IMG/VR virus record: IMGVR_UViG_3300010413_000013
Span: 1 to 64,000 of that record
DNA: 64,000 nucleotides
From: a virus
Reading direction: 5' to 3' (one strand)
Position 1 is the stretch's first letter; every line of letters starts with the position of its first letter. A model generated the notes under the pieces. That model was not told the DNA's origin and did no database searches. It saw only the letters and a program-made list of their open reading frames with translations. Position numbers and translations under genes: made by a program. Of the stretch, positions 15,479 to 23,632 are shown one piece after another.

Positions 15479-15649
15479 TTAGTCTCCTTCATCTCTTATT
15501 TCTTTTAATTCTTCTGTTAATACCTCTGCAATTTTATCTCCTAATATACTACTATCCATTTCTACTACTACTTCACTTTTATTCATTAACTCTCGAATGC
15601 CTTGCAATTCAGCAAGGATGTCTTCTAACAATCTTGTTATTTTCCACAT
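15479..15649 (-). CDS. Small coiled-coil protein
   Basis: This encodes 56 residues with AAAGGAGAAATAATA before the ATG. The N-terminal half (KITRLLEDILAELQGIRELM) is a coiled coil and the remainder is acidic and helical. Small coiled-coil proteins next to small terminase genes are common, but no role can be assigned. Confidence 0.6.
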   Translation of the reverse strand: MWKITRLLEDILAELQGIRELMNKSEVVVEMDSSILGDKIAEVLTEELKEIRDEGD

Positions 15650-15651
15650 TA

Positions 15652-15999
15652 TTATTTCTCCTTTATTTCTACTCCCTCTTTTAGTTCAATGATTATATTT
15701 TCCAGACATAGATAATCCTTATAAGCAGTAATCATCAAACCCGGTTCTTCTCTTTCCATTATGGTAGATAACACCTTCTTATTCTCTTTATGTAGTTCTA
15801 TAGTAAATGGATATTCAAAGAAGCCTAGCTTTAGTGGACGTAACTGTACGGTTATTACTACTCGATTATTTTTTTCATCCAAAAATAAATCATCTGGAAT
15901 TAAAGTCTTCTCTGCTATTAAATTATTCTCTGCTGTTCTCAATTGCATAACACTATCGTTTAACATAATAGCAATATGTAATAATTTTTCCAGTGACAT
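15652..15999 (-). CDS. Protein of unknown function
   Basis: This encodes 115 residues with AAAGGAG upstream. A helical N-terminus (LEKLLHIAIMLNDSVMQLR) leads to a beta-rich domain (NRVVITVQLRPLKLGFFEYP, then GLMITAYKDYLCLE). No family is recognised. Confidence 0.65.
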   Translation of the reverse strand: MSLEKLLHIAIMLNDSVMQLRTAENNLIAEKTLIPDDLFLDEKNNRVVITVQLRPLKLGFFEYPFTIELHKENKKVLSTIMEREEPGLMITAYKDYLCLENIIIELKEGVEIKEK

Positions 16000-16010
16000 A
16001 ATTTTCTCCT

Positions 16011-16283
16011 TTAAAGCGTAATCTCTACTATTACTCTACCTACTTCTCTCCTAGTCATACCTGTTGAGGTATGTTCCTCCATGCCTATCTGTATCCAAGT
16101 AGGAAAAACGCCTGTTTCTTTTTTAAACTGCTCTACTAAAGTATTTACAGAAGAACGAATATCTATTTCTAGTTGTCTCTTCCTTGTTTTCACACTCCTG
16201 ATAGTAGGTTCTTGATAAAGTTCCTGCTTTACTCCTCCTTCTCCTTGTTGCTTTCGTGGTCTACCTCTAGTAGGTGCTACCAT
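16011..16283 (-). CDS. Small basic AT-hook-like protein
   Basis: This encodes 90 residues and is the first gene of the leftward unit, with AAAAAGGAG before the ATG and a promoter about 50 bases upstream. TRGRPRK near residues 5-11 resembles an AT-hook, so binding to AT-rich DNA is plausible. A C-terminal domain (residues 45-90) has MTRREVGRVIVEITL. The position fits a regulator or an early DNA-binding protein, but this is inferred. Confidence 0.6.
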   Translation of the reverse strand: MVAPTRGRPRKQQGEGGVKQELYQEPTIRSVKTRKRQLEIDIRSSVNTLVEQFKKETGVFPTWIQIGMEEHTSTGMTRREVGRVIVEITL

Positions 16284-16331
16284 AGTACTACTCCTTTTTA
16301 TTGGTTAAAAAAATCCTCATCTTTCAATTTC

Positions 16332-16340
16332 ATTATACCA
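16332..16340 (-). promoter_or_regulatory. Extended -10 promoter, leftward
   Basis: On the minus strand TTGAAAAATGTGGTATAAT ends in TATAAT (16337-16332) with TG one base upstream. The 16-base core AAAAATGTGGTATAAT is identical to the rightward promoter 60 bases away. It starts the leftward unit. Confidence 0.75.
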
Positions 16341-16395
16341 CATTTTTCAACAATCACGCAGGTTTGATAAAAAAATAAAAAAAATTTCGGTAAGA

Positions 16396-16418
16396 TTGAA
16401 CAAAAATGTGGTATAATA
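16396..16418 (+). promoter_or_regulatory. Extended -10 promoter, rightward
   Basis: TTGAACAAAAATGTGGTATA ends in a TATAAT at 16412-16417 with TG one base upstream. The whole 23-base block is repeated exactly at 28752-28774. TTGAAC is only 10 bases from the -10, too near for a -35, so the conserved part may bind a regulator. It starts the rightward early unit. Confidence 0.8.
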
Positions 16419-16454
16419 CAAACGTATGATTAGAAATTCTTTCAAGGAGGAAAT

Positions 16455-16721
16455 TTGACAAATATGCAGATCGGCAGGAAGAAAATCAGATTCCAGAAAA
16501 TTTATCCCGAAAGGGACCGTTCTACTGATTGGAGTAGATGGTTTCTAGACATTGGTAGAGGCTTCTTTATTTGGGATGAACCAGAACGAAAAGGAAAATT
16601 TATTTGTGGTGCAGGAAGTTTCTCATTTGGAGAAGAAAGAGTAAAACTTATTGAAAGGATCAAGAAAGATGGTAGTACTGTCTTCGGAAATAAGATCAGA
16701 GAGAAAATACTACTTCAGTAA
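16455..16721 (+). CDS. First gene of the rightward unit, unknown function
   Basis: This encodes 88 residues if it starts at TTG 16455, which has AGGAGG 4 bases upstream; an ATG at 16464 is the alternative and is 13 bases from the same site. The protein is basic with a Trp/Phe-rich centre (WSRWFLDIGRGFFIWDEPE) and a basic C-terminus. As the first product after the early promoter it may act on the host at once. No family is recognised. Confidence 0.6.
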   Translation: MTNMQIGRKKIRFQKIYPERDRSTDWSRWFLDIGRGFFIWDEPERKGKFICGAGSFSFGEERVKLIERIKKDGSTVFGNKIREKILLQ

Positions 16722-16819
16722 AATGAGTAGAAATGTGGTTGTAGACTATGGATACTTGTCTACTTTGTGTAAAATCAAACACTTAAAAAGCCGCTTTATA
16801 TATAATATATTAAATAGAG

Positions 16820-16905
16820 TAATTACTCGTAAGAGTAATTATCGTAAGTACTTCGTACTTACTCAAATTATCTTACTCGTAATTACCGTGTTTCTGCGAA
16901 ACACG
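16820..16905 (+). ncRNA. Cluster of three hairpins, candidate structured RNA
   Basis: Three perfect stem-loops follow each other in a 215-base intergenic stretch: 16820-16841 (9-bp arms, GTAA loop), 16844-16862 (8-bp arms, TTC loop) and 16887-16905 (7-bp arms, CTGCG loop). The second arm of the first hairpin (GAGTAA) can also pair with TTACTC at 16873-16878, which allows an alternative fold. No U-tract follows any hairpin, so these are not plain terminators. It may be a leader that controls the next gene or a stable RNA. Confidence 0.5.
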
Positions 16906-16936
16906 TTCTACTTCTTCTTACTGCTTGGAGCAAACG

Positions 16937-17698
16937 GTGAGAAGAAAAATTAGAAAAAAGATTCTTGTAGAGAGTTTTGAATATGGTAGAAGTCTATCTT
17001 CTGAAAACGAAACAGAGATAGAAATGTCTACTGCTACAAAAACAATAATAGATCATTGGTACAATATGCCAAACTTAATCAAATCAAAATTTAATACTAA
17101 AGCTTTTGAGAGAGCAATTATGTTTCTCAATAATAGGAAAATACTATCAGATGTAAAATCTACACATTTCTACTCTATAGAAAAATATCTATCAGCAATA
17201 CAAACCTACAATAATATTCTGCCAAGTGGAAATGTGAAGAAAGTAAATATAGCAGATTTTTTCATCCCACCAGATAGAAGATATTCAAAACAACCCACCT
17301 ACTATCAATTAATTACTTCTGGAAAAATGGAAGAACATATCAAAATAGATGGAACTATAAAACAAAGAAAATATGTTGCTAGTAGAATCCAATGGCATTA
17401 CTGCAAGCATGTACTAGGTGCAGATCCTAATAAACATAGTATCTCACAGAAGCAGGGAAGAGATTTTGCAATAGCAGCTAGAAAATTACTTCGCTATATG
17501 TACAAAAATAATAAATTGGATATAATAGACTATGAAGAAGGAGCAAAGCTGGATGATTTTATTAGAACATTAATAGCAGCAATTCGCTGGAACTACAGAA
17601 TGAAGTTCTTCCATATAGGATGCCTTTGTAGTGAACACACATTTACAGAAGTTTTACCAAAGTATGTACATTTACAAATTAGAAAGGGAAAAAAATGA
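16937..17698 (+). CDS. Putative replication initiation/helicase-loader-like protein
   Basis: This encodes 253 residues from GTG 16937, chosen because GGAG lies 6 bases upstream; a TTG at 16925 has no such site. Residues 30-95 (IIDHWYNMPNLIKSKFNTKA, then YLSAIQTYNNIL and ADFF) follow the W-N-x-L...AI-x-NY pattern seen in phage replication proteins next to helicase genes. It is two genes upstream of the DnaB-like helicase. A role in origin recognition or helicase loading is inferred from the pattern and position. It overlaps the next gene as ATGA. Confidence 0.45.
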   Translation: MRRKIRKKILVESFEYGRSLSSENETEIEMSTATKTIIDHWYNMPNLIKSKFNTKAFERAIMFLNNRKILSDVKSTHFYSIEKYLSAIQTYNNILPSGNVKKVNIADFFIPPDRRYSKQPTYYQLITSGKMEEHIKIDGTIKQRKYVASRIQWHYCKHVLGADPNKHSISQKQGRDFAIAARKLLRYMYKNNKLDIIDYEEGAKLDDFIRTLIAAIRWNYRMKFFHIGCLCSEHTFTEVLPKYVHLQIRKGKK

Positions 17699-17874
17699 AA
17701 TTTAGTGGAAAGAGATTTACAGTTGCAATAGTATTAGCTACTATGCTTCTAATGGTTTTTTTATTTTCGGCAAGTGTTATTGCATATATAGTAGCTAATC
17801 CTTGTTTAAGGGTAATAGCATTAGGAGTAGCATTTATGTGTATGGTAGTAATTCTCTACAATGGATTGGAATAG
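17695..17874 (+). CDS. Small two-helix membrane protein
   Basis: This encodes 59 residues. Two transmembrane helices are clear: residues 9-33 (VAIVLATMLLMVFLFSASVI) and 38-56 (LRVIALGVAFMCMVVILY). It is coupled by ATGA to the preceding gene and lies 3 bases before the helicase. A membrane protein inside a replication operon could anchor replication to the membrane or act against the host. Neither is proven. Confidence 0.65.
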   Translation: MKFSGKRFTVAIVLATMLLMVFLFSASVIAYIVANPCLRVIALGVAFMCMVVILYNGLE

Positions 17875-17877
17875 TGT

Positions 17878-19290
17878 ATGAAAAAAGTAAAATTAAAAGC
17901 TGGTATAGAAAGACAAATTCTGATAGGACTTATTACTTCTGATTCATTCACCAGAAAAGTTCTACCAATAATGGAGATTAATTTACTAGAAATGCCAGCA
18001 GCTAGAATAGTAGCTGCTTGGGCATTCGAGTATTTTGGGAAGTATAAAAGCAGCCCAAAAAAGCATATTAAGGATATTTTTACTGATAAGAGCAGGAAGA
18101 TAAAAAAAGAAGAAACAAAAGAATGGATAGATGACTTTCTACAATCTATTAATAAAGAATATGAAAGCAGTGATTTTAATGAAGAATTATTATTTGATAG
18201 GACATTACGTTATTTAAAAAGACAAAAACTTAGAAGTAATATAAATCAAATAGAAGATCTTCTAGATTTAGATAAAGTAGAAGAGGCCGATCAACTTTGG
18301 ATAGAAAGTAGAAAAATAGCTAGTTCATTAGATCTTGGTTTTGATCCACTCTCTATTACTACTACCAAAGAACTACTGAAAAAAGAGAAAGATCGAATTA
18401 CTGTCTATACTGGTATCCCAAAATTAGACAAACTAACAGGACCATTAAAATCAGGATGGTTAGCAGTATTTATGGGACCACAAAAAAGAGGGAAAACATG
18501 GACACTTCTTTGCCTTGCTGTCAATGCTTGCTTGCAAGGTTTTAATGTAGTATTTATTTCTCTCGAAAGTTTGGATGTAGATTTAGCTTTACGCCTTTGG
18601 TCTATGATAGGTAGTTTGGTAGTAAAGATGGATGATAGAGACACAAGAAAAACAGTAATGCTGGATTTTCCTTATTATACTGACAATGATGAAGTTCTGT
18701 ATAAAAAAAGAAAAAAGAAAATAATGACTGATAAGAATGTACTTGATGCTGTAAGAAGGTTTAATATGCATTCTACCGGCAAGCTTATTATGAAAGTCTT
18801 CCCAATGCATACAGCAGGACCAACAGAAATAGATGCTTATTTGGATAGCTTAGAAGCATTTGAAGATTTTACTCCAGATGTTGCAGTAATAGACTACTTA
18901 GGGATTATGAAAGGTGTAGCAGAACCAAGAGAAAGATACAATCTAAATGCTGCTTACCTTAAAAGTATGGCACAAGAAAGAAAAATGTTAGTAGCAGCAG
19001 GACATCAAGGTAGAAGAGAAACAATAGAAGCATTCAATATTAATTCAGAAGATATGCCAGAAGACATTCGGATACTAGGACATTTAGATCTTCTGTATGG
19101 TTTGAACCAAACACATGAAGAGAGAGTAAGTGGGATATTTAGGATCAGTAATTTAATTCATAGACATGCTAGATACGTTCCTACCAAACAGGTACAATTA
19201 CTACAACAATTAGAAGCAGGACAATTTGCACTAGATGGTAAACTAATAGATGCAAAGGAAATAGAAGAAGAAATTCTTGAAAGGGAGTAA
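17878..19290 (+). CDS. DnaB-like replicative helicase
   Basis: This encodes 470 residues. The N-terminal domain (1-150) is helical. The RecA-like motor follows with Walker A GPQKRGKT at about residues 200-207, VVFISLESLD as motif 1a, Walker B VAVIDYLGIM near residue 337, and AAGHQGR as the H4-like region. Helicases of this type unwind the fork as hexamers ahead of the polymerase. The motor lysine is present. Length matches phage DnaB-like proteins. Its neighbours (putative loader, primase, SF2 helicase) form the replication operon. Confidence 0.85.
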   Translation: MKKVKLKAGIERQILIGLITSDSFTRKVLPIMEINLLEMPAARIVAAWAFEYFGKYKSSPKKHIKDIFTDKSRKIKKEETKEWIDDFLQSINKEYESSDFNEELLFDRTLRYLKRQKLRSNINQIEDLLDLDKVEEADQLWIESRKIASSLDLGFDPLSITTTKELLKKEKDRITVYTGIPKLDKLTGPLKSGWLAVFMGPQKRGKTWTLLCLAVNACLQGFNVVFISLESLDVDLALRLWSMIGSLVVKMDDRDTRKTVMLDFPYYTDNDEVLYKKRKKKIMTDKNVLDAVRRFNMHSTGKLIMKVFPMHTAGPTEIDAYLDSLEAFEDFTPDVAVIDYLGIMKGVAEPRERYNLNAAYLKSMAQERKMLVAAGHQGRRETIEAFNINSEDMPEDIRILGHLDLLYGLNQTHEERVSGIFRISNLIHRHARYVPTKQVQLLQQLEAGQFALDGKLIDAKEIEEEILERE

Positions 19291-19292
19291 AA

Positions 19293-19859
19293 ATGAAAAA
19301 ATATTCATCTTATATTACTACATACTCCGGTATAAAATTTGGATTTGTAGATATTGACAAATCATTAATATACATAGGAGACATAGCACATGCATTAAGT
19401 AATATTTGCAGATTTGGTGGACATACAAAAGAGTTTTATTCAGTAGCAGAACATTCAGTGCTAGTAAGTAGGAATGTATCTAAAGAAGCTGCTATCTATG
19501 GATTGATGCATGATGCTGGAGAAGCATATTTAATGGATATTCCTAGACCTATAAAACAATTTGCACCAAAATTAGAAAGACTTGAACAAAAATTACTTAA
19601 TGCTATAGTAGAGAAATACAATATTCCCATTAATAAAAAGATAATAGAAGAAGTAAAAGATGCAGATAATAGAATACTAGAAGCAGAAGGAGCAGTAGTA
19701 TTTCAACAAACACCGACATGGTGGAATAGTGAAGGAATAGATCCTAGGAATGCAAACGGAGAATTAGTACTTTCTGTAAAATGCTTACCACCAAAGGATG
19801 CTAAAGAACTTTTCTTAATAAGATTTTTTGGGATTGTACCAAGATGGCAAACAAAATAA
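19293..19859 (+). CDS. HD-domain phosphohydrolase (YfbR-like)
   Basis: This encodes 188 residues. The HD metal site is visible: GGHTKEFYSVAEHSVLVSR (His), LMHDAGEAYLMD (His-Asp) and VKDADNRILEAE (last Asp). YfbR-type enzymes remove phosphate from 5'-deoxynucleotides, which would shape the nucleotide pool during replication. It lies between two helicase genes with a 2-base gap upstream and a 16-base overlap downstream. The substrate is inferred from the family. Confidence 0.75.
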   Translation: MKKYSSYITTYSGIKFGFVDIDKSLIYIGDIAHALSNICRFGGHTKEFYSVAEHSVLVSRNVSKEAAIYGLMHDAGEAYLMDIPRPIKQFAPKLERLEQKLLNAIVEKYNIPINKKIIEEVKDADNRILEAEGAVVFQQTPTWWNSEGIDPRNANGELVLSVKCLPPKDAKELFLIRFFGIVPRWQTK

Positions 19860-21181
19860 TAGAATTAAATCCGATCTACTCTAGGTACACAGGGAAGAAA
19901 TCTGATATTTCTGCTTTACTTTCTTATGAAGAAGAAGCGTGGTATCAGGGACCGTTTAGTAAAGAAAGATATACTAAAAAAACATCTTTGCTAGATTCAA
20001 CTCATACTTTTCTTTCTGGTTATACAAAAAGGATTACAGATGTATATCCAAAAGTAGAAGTACAACCAATAGATTACAAAATAAAAACCAACAAACATCC
20101 TAAAGTAGCAAAATTTAAATTTAGACAATACCAGAAAAATGCTATAGCAGAACTACTCCAATATAATAGAGGTGTACTAACAGCAAAAACTGGAGCAGGG
20201 AAGACATTGATAATGGGTGGAATTATCAGTATGGTACAAACGAAAGTTTTGGTAATAGTTCCTACTAAAGATCTACTCCATCAAACAGCAGAAAAACTAT
20301 CAGATTATTTTCCTGATTATGCAATTGGTAAAGTGGGAGATAAAGAAGAAGTAATTACAGATATTACTGTTGGATTGATTAATAGTATCTACAAAAATAA
20401 AAAAGTATTAGAAGAAGGATGGGGGATGTTATTGATAGATGAAGCACATAGGGTATCTACATTCGATGGAATGTATGCTAAATTTTTACTATCTTGTAAT
20501 GCTCCTATCCGATATGGTTTTACAGCTACTATAGATCCAAAGGAACACAAAGCAGTAGTAATGGAAGGACTCATAGGACCACACGTTGTAGAAGCAAAAA
20601 AAGAAGAAGTAGATAAATATTTAGCCAAACCAAAAGTAGTATTAATAATGGACAGAACAGGTAGACAATATAAAACACTGAGAGGGAAGTATGTAGATAT
20701 CTATTTTGTTGGTATTGTACATAATAGATACAGAAATTCTTTAATAATAAAAGAAGCAAAGAGGTGGATAGATAAAGGATTGACAGTATTGATACTAGTA
20801 GATAAAATAGAACATGGAGAGAATCTACTAAAAATGGCAAATATCTTGATGCCTAATAAGTTTGTCTTCTTGCAAGGTACTACAAAATCTGAGATTAGGA
20901 GAGAAGAAAAAGAATATTTCTTAAAAAAGAAACGCAAGGGTGTAATAGCTACTAGAATTTGGGGGGAAGGTACTGATATCAAGACAATAGGAGTAGTAAT
21001 TAATGGAGTAGGTGGAGAGAGTGAGAAAGCAGCTATACAAAAATTTGGTAGAGGTATGAGAAAAGCTAAAGGAAAGGAAGAAGTAATATTAGTAGATATC
21101 ATAGATGCAGAGAGTCATAAATATTTTATGGAACACTCACTAAAAAGAGTATGCTACTACTCGGACCAAGGATGGATATAA
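19844..21181 (+). CDS. Superfamily 2 DNA helicase
   Basis: This encodes 445 residues. FRQYQKNAIAELL is the Q-like motif, GVLTAKTGAGKT the Walker A loop, LLIDEAHR the DEAH box, YGFTATI motif III, VFLQGTTKSE motif IV-like, and QKFGRGMRKA motif VI. The full set shows an active SF2 motor of the UvsW/RadD-like class, which remodels forks and recombination intermediates. An 11-codon frame (21181-21216) joins its TAA to the primase ATG, forming TAATG and ATGA links. Confidence 0.85.
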   Translation: MANKIIELNPIYSRYTGKKSDISALLSYEEEAWYQGPFSKERYTKKTSLLDSTHTFLSGYTKRITDVYPKVEVQPIDYKIKTNKHPKVAKFKFRQYQKNAIAELLQYNRGVLTAKTGAGKTLIMGGIISMVQTKVLVIVPTKDLLHQTAEKLSDYFPDYAIGKVGDKEEVITDITVGLINSIYKNKKVLEEGWGMLLIDEAHRVSTFDGMYAKFLLSCNAPIRYGFTATIDPKEHKAVVMEGLIGPHVVEAKKEEVDKYLAKPKVVLIMDRTGRQYKTLRGKYVDIYFVGIVHNRYRNSLIIKEAKRWIDKGLTVLILVDKIEHGENLLKMANILMPNKFVFLQGTTKSEIRREEKEYFLKKKRKGVIATRIWGEGTDIKTIGVVINGVGGESEKAAIQKFGRGMRKAKGKEEVILVDIIDAESHKYFMEHSLKRVCYYSDQGWI

Positions 21182-21212
21182 TGGCTAAAGAAGTAATTAT
21201 GGATGATGAAGA

Positions 21213-22142
21213 ATGAGTAATTTTGATATTAAAGAATATCTAGAGAATACTGGCATAGAATATTCTTCTGGAGGTAAAAATGTTTCTACTGGATGGATTG
21301 GTATTACTTGCCCATTTTGTGGTGATGTTAGCAATCACTGTGGTATTAATCTCTCCAATAATATTTTTAGTTGTTGGATTTGTGGAGAGTCAGGAGATGA
21401 AGTAAAACTTATAGCAGAGATAGAACAAATAACAGAATACGAAGTTAAGAAGAAAATTATACCACTGTACATAGATCCTTTTAAAACACCACCAAAGAAG
21501 AAGAGAAAAAGAATTGCTTTTGATGTTAAATTACCAGAGTACACTATTAAAGTAGATATAGATAATTTACCTAAAGCAATTATAGCTTGGTTGAAAAGAA
21601 GAAAATTTAGTAAGGATATACTAAAGAAGTATAATGCCTACTACTGTTTGCCCTATTCAAAACATCCTATGTGTCTTTTATTTCCTATTTATGAACATAA
21701 AGTAGTAGTTTCATACATTTTAGTAAACGTAGTTAAAAAGCAATATACTTTATGTCCTGATAGTAATTCTCTAATAAGCAGAAATAGTATCTTATATGGA
21801 ATAGATAAAGCAAAGAAATATACAAAAATTTATATAGTAGAAGGATTGACAGATAAATGGAGAATAGGAGATAAAGCAATCGCTATTTTAGGAAAACGTC
21901 TGTATAACAACCAAGCAAAAAAAATAGCTAAATTTGCAGTAGATAATAAAATAGAAGAAATAGTAATTTTCCTAGATAAAGATGCAAAAAGAGAAGCAGT
22001 AAGATCTTTGAAGAGAAATGCTGGAGCAGTATTACTACAATACCTACCACAACAAATAGAAGTATCTGCTATTTTGCTAGAAAATCAAGACTTAGAAGAC
22101 GATCCAGACCAAGTAGATCCAAAACTACTAACAAAACTATAA
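21213..22142 (+). CDS. DnaG-type primase
   Basis: This encodes 309 residues. A CHC2-type zinc site is at the N-terminus (CPFCGDVSNHC, then CWICG, residues 24-50). The Toprim catalytic part follows: YIVEGLTDKWRIGDKAIAIL with the conserved Glu, and IVIFLDKDAKREAV with the metal-binding acidic residues. It is shorter than cellular DnaG and lacks a helicase-binding C-terminal domain, as is usual in phages. It is the last gene before the 585-base gap. Confidence 0.82.
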   Translation: MSNFDIKEYLENTGIEYSSGGKNVSTGWIGITCPFCGDVSNHCGINLSNNIFSCWICGESGDEVKLIAEIEQITEYEVKKKIIPLYIDPFKTPPKKKRKRIAFDVKLPEYTIKVDIDNLPKAIIAWLKRRKFSKDILKKYNAYYCLPYSKHPMCLLFPIYEHKVVVSYILVNVVKKQYTLCPDSNSLISRNSILYGIDKAKKYTKIYIVEGLTDKWRIGDKAIAILGKRLYNNQAKKIAKFAVDNKIEEIVIFLDKDAKREAVRSLKRNAGAVLLQYLPQQIEVSAILLENQDLEDDPDQVDPKLLTKL

Positions 22143-22727
22143 TTTATATTTATTAGTAGACGTTAGTTTTAGGCCGTTTAATAGACATATAATTACATAT
22201 AATAGACACAAAATAAAACTATTAAATAAATCTACTAATAATTTCAGCTACTTAAAAAACCACTTTAAAGCGGTATTCCAACAAAAAAAATACAAAAAAA
22301 GATCATAAAAAATTTAACTATTATCTATAATAATATCAGCTATTTAGACAAGAAGGTGTTTGACAAGCAGATCTACCTATATTACATAACAGTTGCCCGG
22401 TAAGGGTATAGGTTCTCTACATAAGCTTTCCGGAAAGCTAAAACACTTTCGCAGGTTTAATGGTAAATCCGGTATTACCCTCCTGCTGATATCTTTAAAA
22501 ATTTGGAATGATCTTGAAACAAGCAAGCTCCCTTTGCTGATAAAAGCTTGCCTGTTTTTCCTCTGGTAGACTTCTCCTAGTCTGCTATGTAAGTCTTCCT
22601 AAGTGGGGAAGCAATTCCGACTATATAACTCCAGAAGGTAGAAATATAGTAATTATTCTTTTCTGATAAATTGTACAAGGTGGAGACATAAGCGTGAACT
22701 TCATTCTTTGAGGTAGACAGTAAATTG
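22143..22727 (+). other. 585-base gene-free, hairpin-rich region; candidate origin
   Basis: No convincing gene is present. The region holds two imperfect direct repeats ending in TCAGCTA (22217-22254 and 22316-22346), a duplicated AATAGACA near 22180 and 22200, a palindrome AGCTTTCCGGAAAGCT near 22425, a nested hairpin GCAGG...GGTAA...TTACC...CCTGC at about 22453-22487, a terminator (22517-22559) and a GTAGACT/AGTCTGC hairpin after it. Position after the primase, AT-rich repeats and hairpins fit a replication origin, but a structured RNA is also possible. Confidence 0.5.
22517..22559 (+). terminator. Terminator-like hairpin with U-tract
   Basis: AAACAAGCAAGCT (22517-22529) pairs with AGCTTGCCTGTTT (22545-22557) with one mismatch, followed by a run of T to 22559. 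It would end the replication operon message. Confidence 0.6.
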
Positions 22728-22892
22728 ATGGTAGAAGAAAAGAATAATGGTAAATGGTCCCACTTCCTATCATCAGTATGGGAAGTAAAGAAATGCTATG
22801 ATGTAATAATAGGTAGTAGTATTTCGGGACCAAATAAGAGATATTTTATCTTCTTATTTAAGGATAGTAGAGAAAGGTTAGGTTTATTATGA
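22728..22892 (+). CDS. Small protein of unknown function
   Basis: This encodes 54 residues (MVEEKNNGKWSHFLSSVWEV and on) and ends in an ATGA overlap with the next gene. The ribosome site is GAGG at unusually long distance (14 bases), so the start is not certain. Its last third also carries the left arm of the first inverted repeat. Coding is supported mainly by the coupling. Confidence 0.5.
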   Translation: MVEEKNNGKWSHFLSSVWEVKKCYDVIIGSSISGPNKRYFIFLFKDSRERLGLL

Positions 22893-23338
22893 GAATCACT
22901 AATACTACATACGATCAATTGCAAGAAGCATTAGCAACAGTAAATGAAATGTTTGATAATAACATTACATTTAAAAACTGTACTGCTGCTAATACAAAAG
23001 AAACAATTTGGAATGTTTCACTTAGGGCTGTTGATAGTAGAAAAGCTGGTGCTAGAAGAAGTCCGGGTAGACTTGGTAGAAATGATAGAAGAAGTATTGC
23101 TGCTTGCTGGCATGTTCATGGATACTTCCATGATGCATTGCCAAAAAATGCTACTATTACTACTGGATACTATAATCACAGAACAAAGAAGCATCCCGGT
23201 GATCCTTGGGTAGAACAAAATATGCAAATAGGCTGGGGAACAATACGCCCAATGAGTGATTTGTGTGATTGTGAATAATTTTTATTTTTACTTCTACTAT
23301 CCTTAAACAAGAAGATAAGATAGATTTATTCTCTTATT
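22833..23338. repeat. Inverted repeat 1, arms bracket the gene at 22889-23278
   Basis: Arms at 22833-22876 and 23294-23338. The strongest part is 24 bases with one mismatch (TATCTTCTT-A/G-TTTAAGGATAGTAG), plus AATAAGAGA at the outer end; the middle differs by an insertion. The gene 22889-23278 lies in the loop. Confidence 0.75.
22889..23278 (+). CDS. Conserved-looking phage protein of unknown function
   Basis: This encodes 129 residues. The central part (RSIAACWHVHGYFHDALPKN) with a late WVEQNMQIGWGTIRPMSDLC resembles a family of short phage proteins with a CWHxHG motif, whose role is not known to me. Cys and His residues could bind a metal. It is bracketed by inverted repeat 1, and it couples by ATGA to the upstream 54-residue ORF. 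Confidence 0.65.
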   Translation: MRITNTTYDQLQEALATVNEMFDNNITFKNCTAANTKETIWNVSLRAVDSRKAGARRSPGRLGRNDRRSIAACWHVHGYFHDALPKNATITTGYYNHRTKKHPGDPWVEQNMQIGWGTIRPMSDLCDCE

Positions 23339-23610
23339 AGTGGGGAAGAGAAAGAGTAGGTGTATTATGACAAACTTTGAAAAATATCCTTTCAAGGTAG
23401 GACAAGCAGTAATCTACAATTCTTCTTCCGATAATGAAGACCATTGTGCTTTAATCAAGAAGGTTATAGAAGAGAATCTTCTTGTAGAGGATTGTAAGCC
23501 AAGAGCATATTGGGAAAAAGAAGAAGATCTTCTTTTTTGGATTCATGTTTCTTCTGTTACCGCAGTAGCATGATAAACATTTTTTGCTTCCCCACTAATA
23601 AGAGAATAAA
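23325..23610. repeat. Inverted repeat 2, perfect 24-bp arms bracket the gene at 23367-23573
   Basis: Arms at 23325-23348 and 23587-23610 are perfectly complementary over 24 bases (arm begins TTTATTCTCTTATTAGTGGG). The left arm overlaps the right arm of inverted repeat 1 by 14 bases, so the two stems cannot both form on one strand. TAAGTGGGGAAGCAA near 22600 is a further partial copy. Confidence 0.85.
23367..23573 (+). CDS. Small protein of unknown function
   Basis: This encodes 68 residues from ATG 23367 (AGTAGGTG upstream); a longer frame from 23340 begins inside the repeat arm and has no ribosome site. It looks like a small SH3-like beta barrel: PFKVGQAVIYNSSSDNEDHC, then KKVIEENLLVEDC and LLFWIHVSSVTAV. 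It lies in the loop of inverted repeat 2. Confidence 0.65.
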   Translation: MTNFEKYPFKVGQAVIYNSSSDNEDHCALIKKVIEENLLVEDCKPRAYWEKEEDLLFWIHVSSVTAVA

Positions 23611-23632
23611 ATATAACCAAAGGAGGTATGTT

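Noticed and set aside
22143-22727. Group I or group II intron
   Set aside because: Several hairpins are present but I cannot identify conserved core pairings, a homing endonuclease or an interrupted gene.
22621-22833. Minus-strand frame of 70 codons in the repeat-rich gap
   Set aside because: It opposes the direction of all genes in this unit, has no ribosome site and overlaps the coupled plus-strand frame at 22728-22892.
22833-23610. CRISPR array
   Set aside because: The repeats are inverted pairs around genes, not evenly spaced direct repeats; no array or cas gene is seen anywhere in the window.
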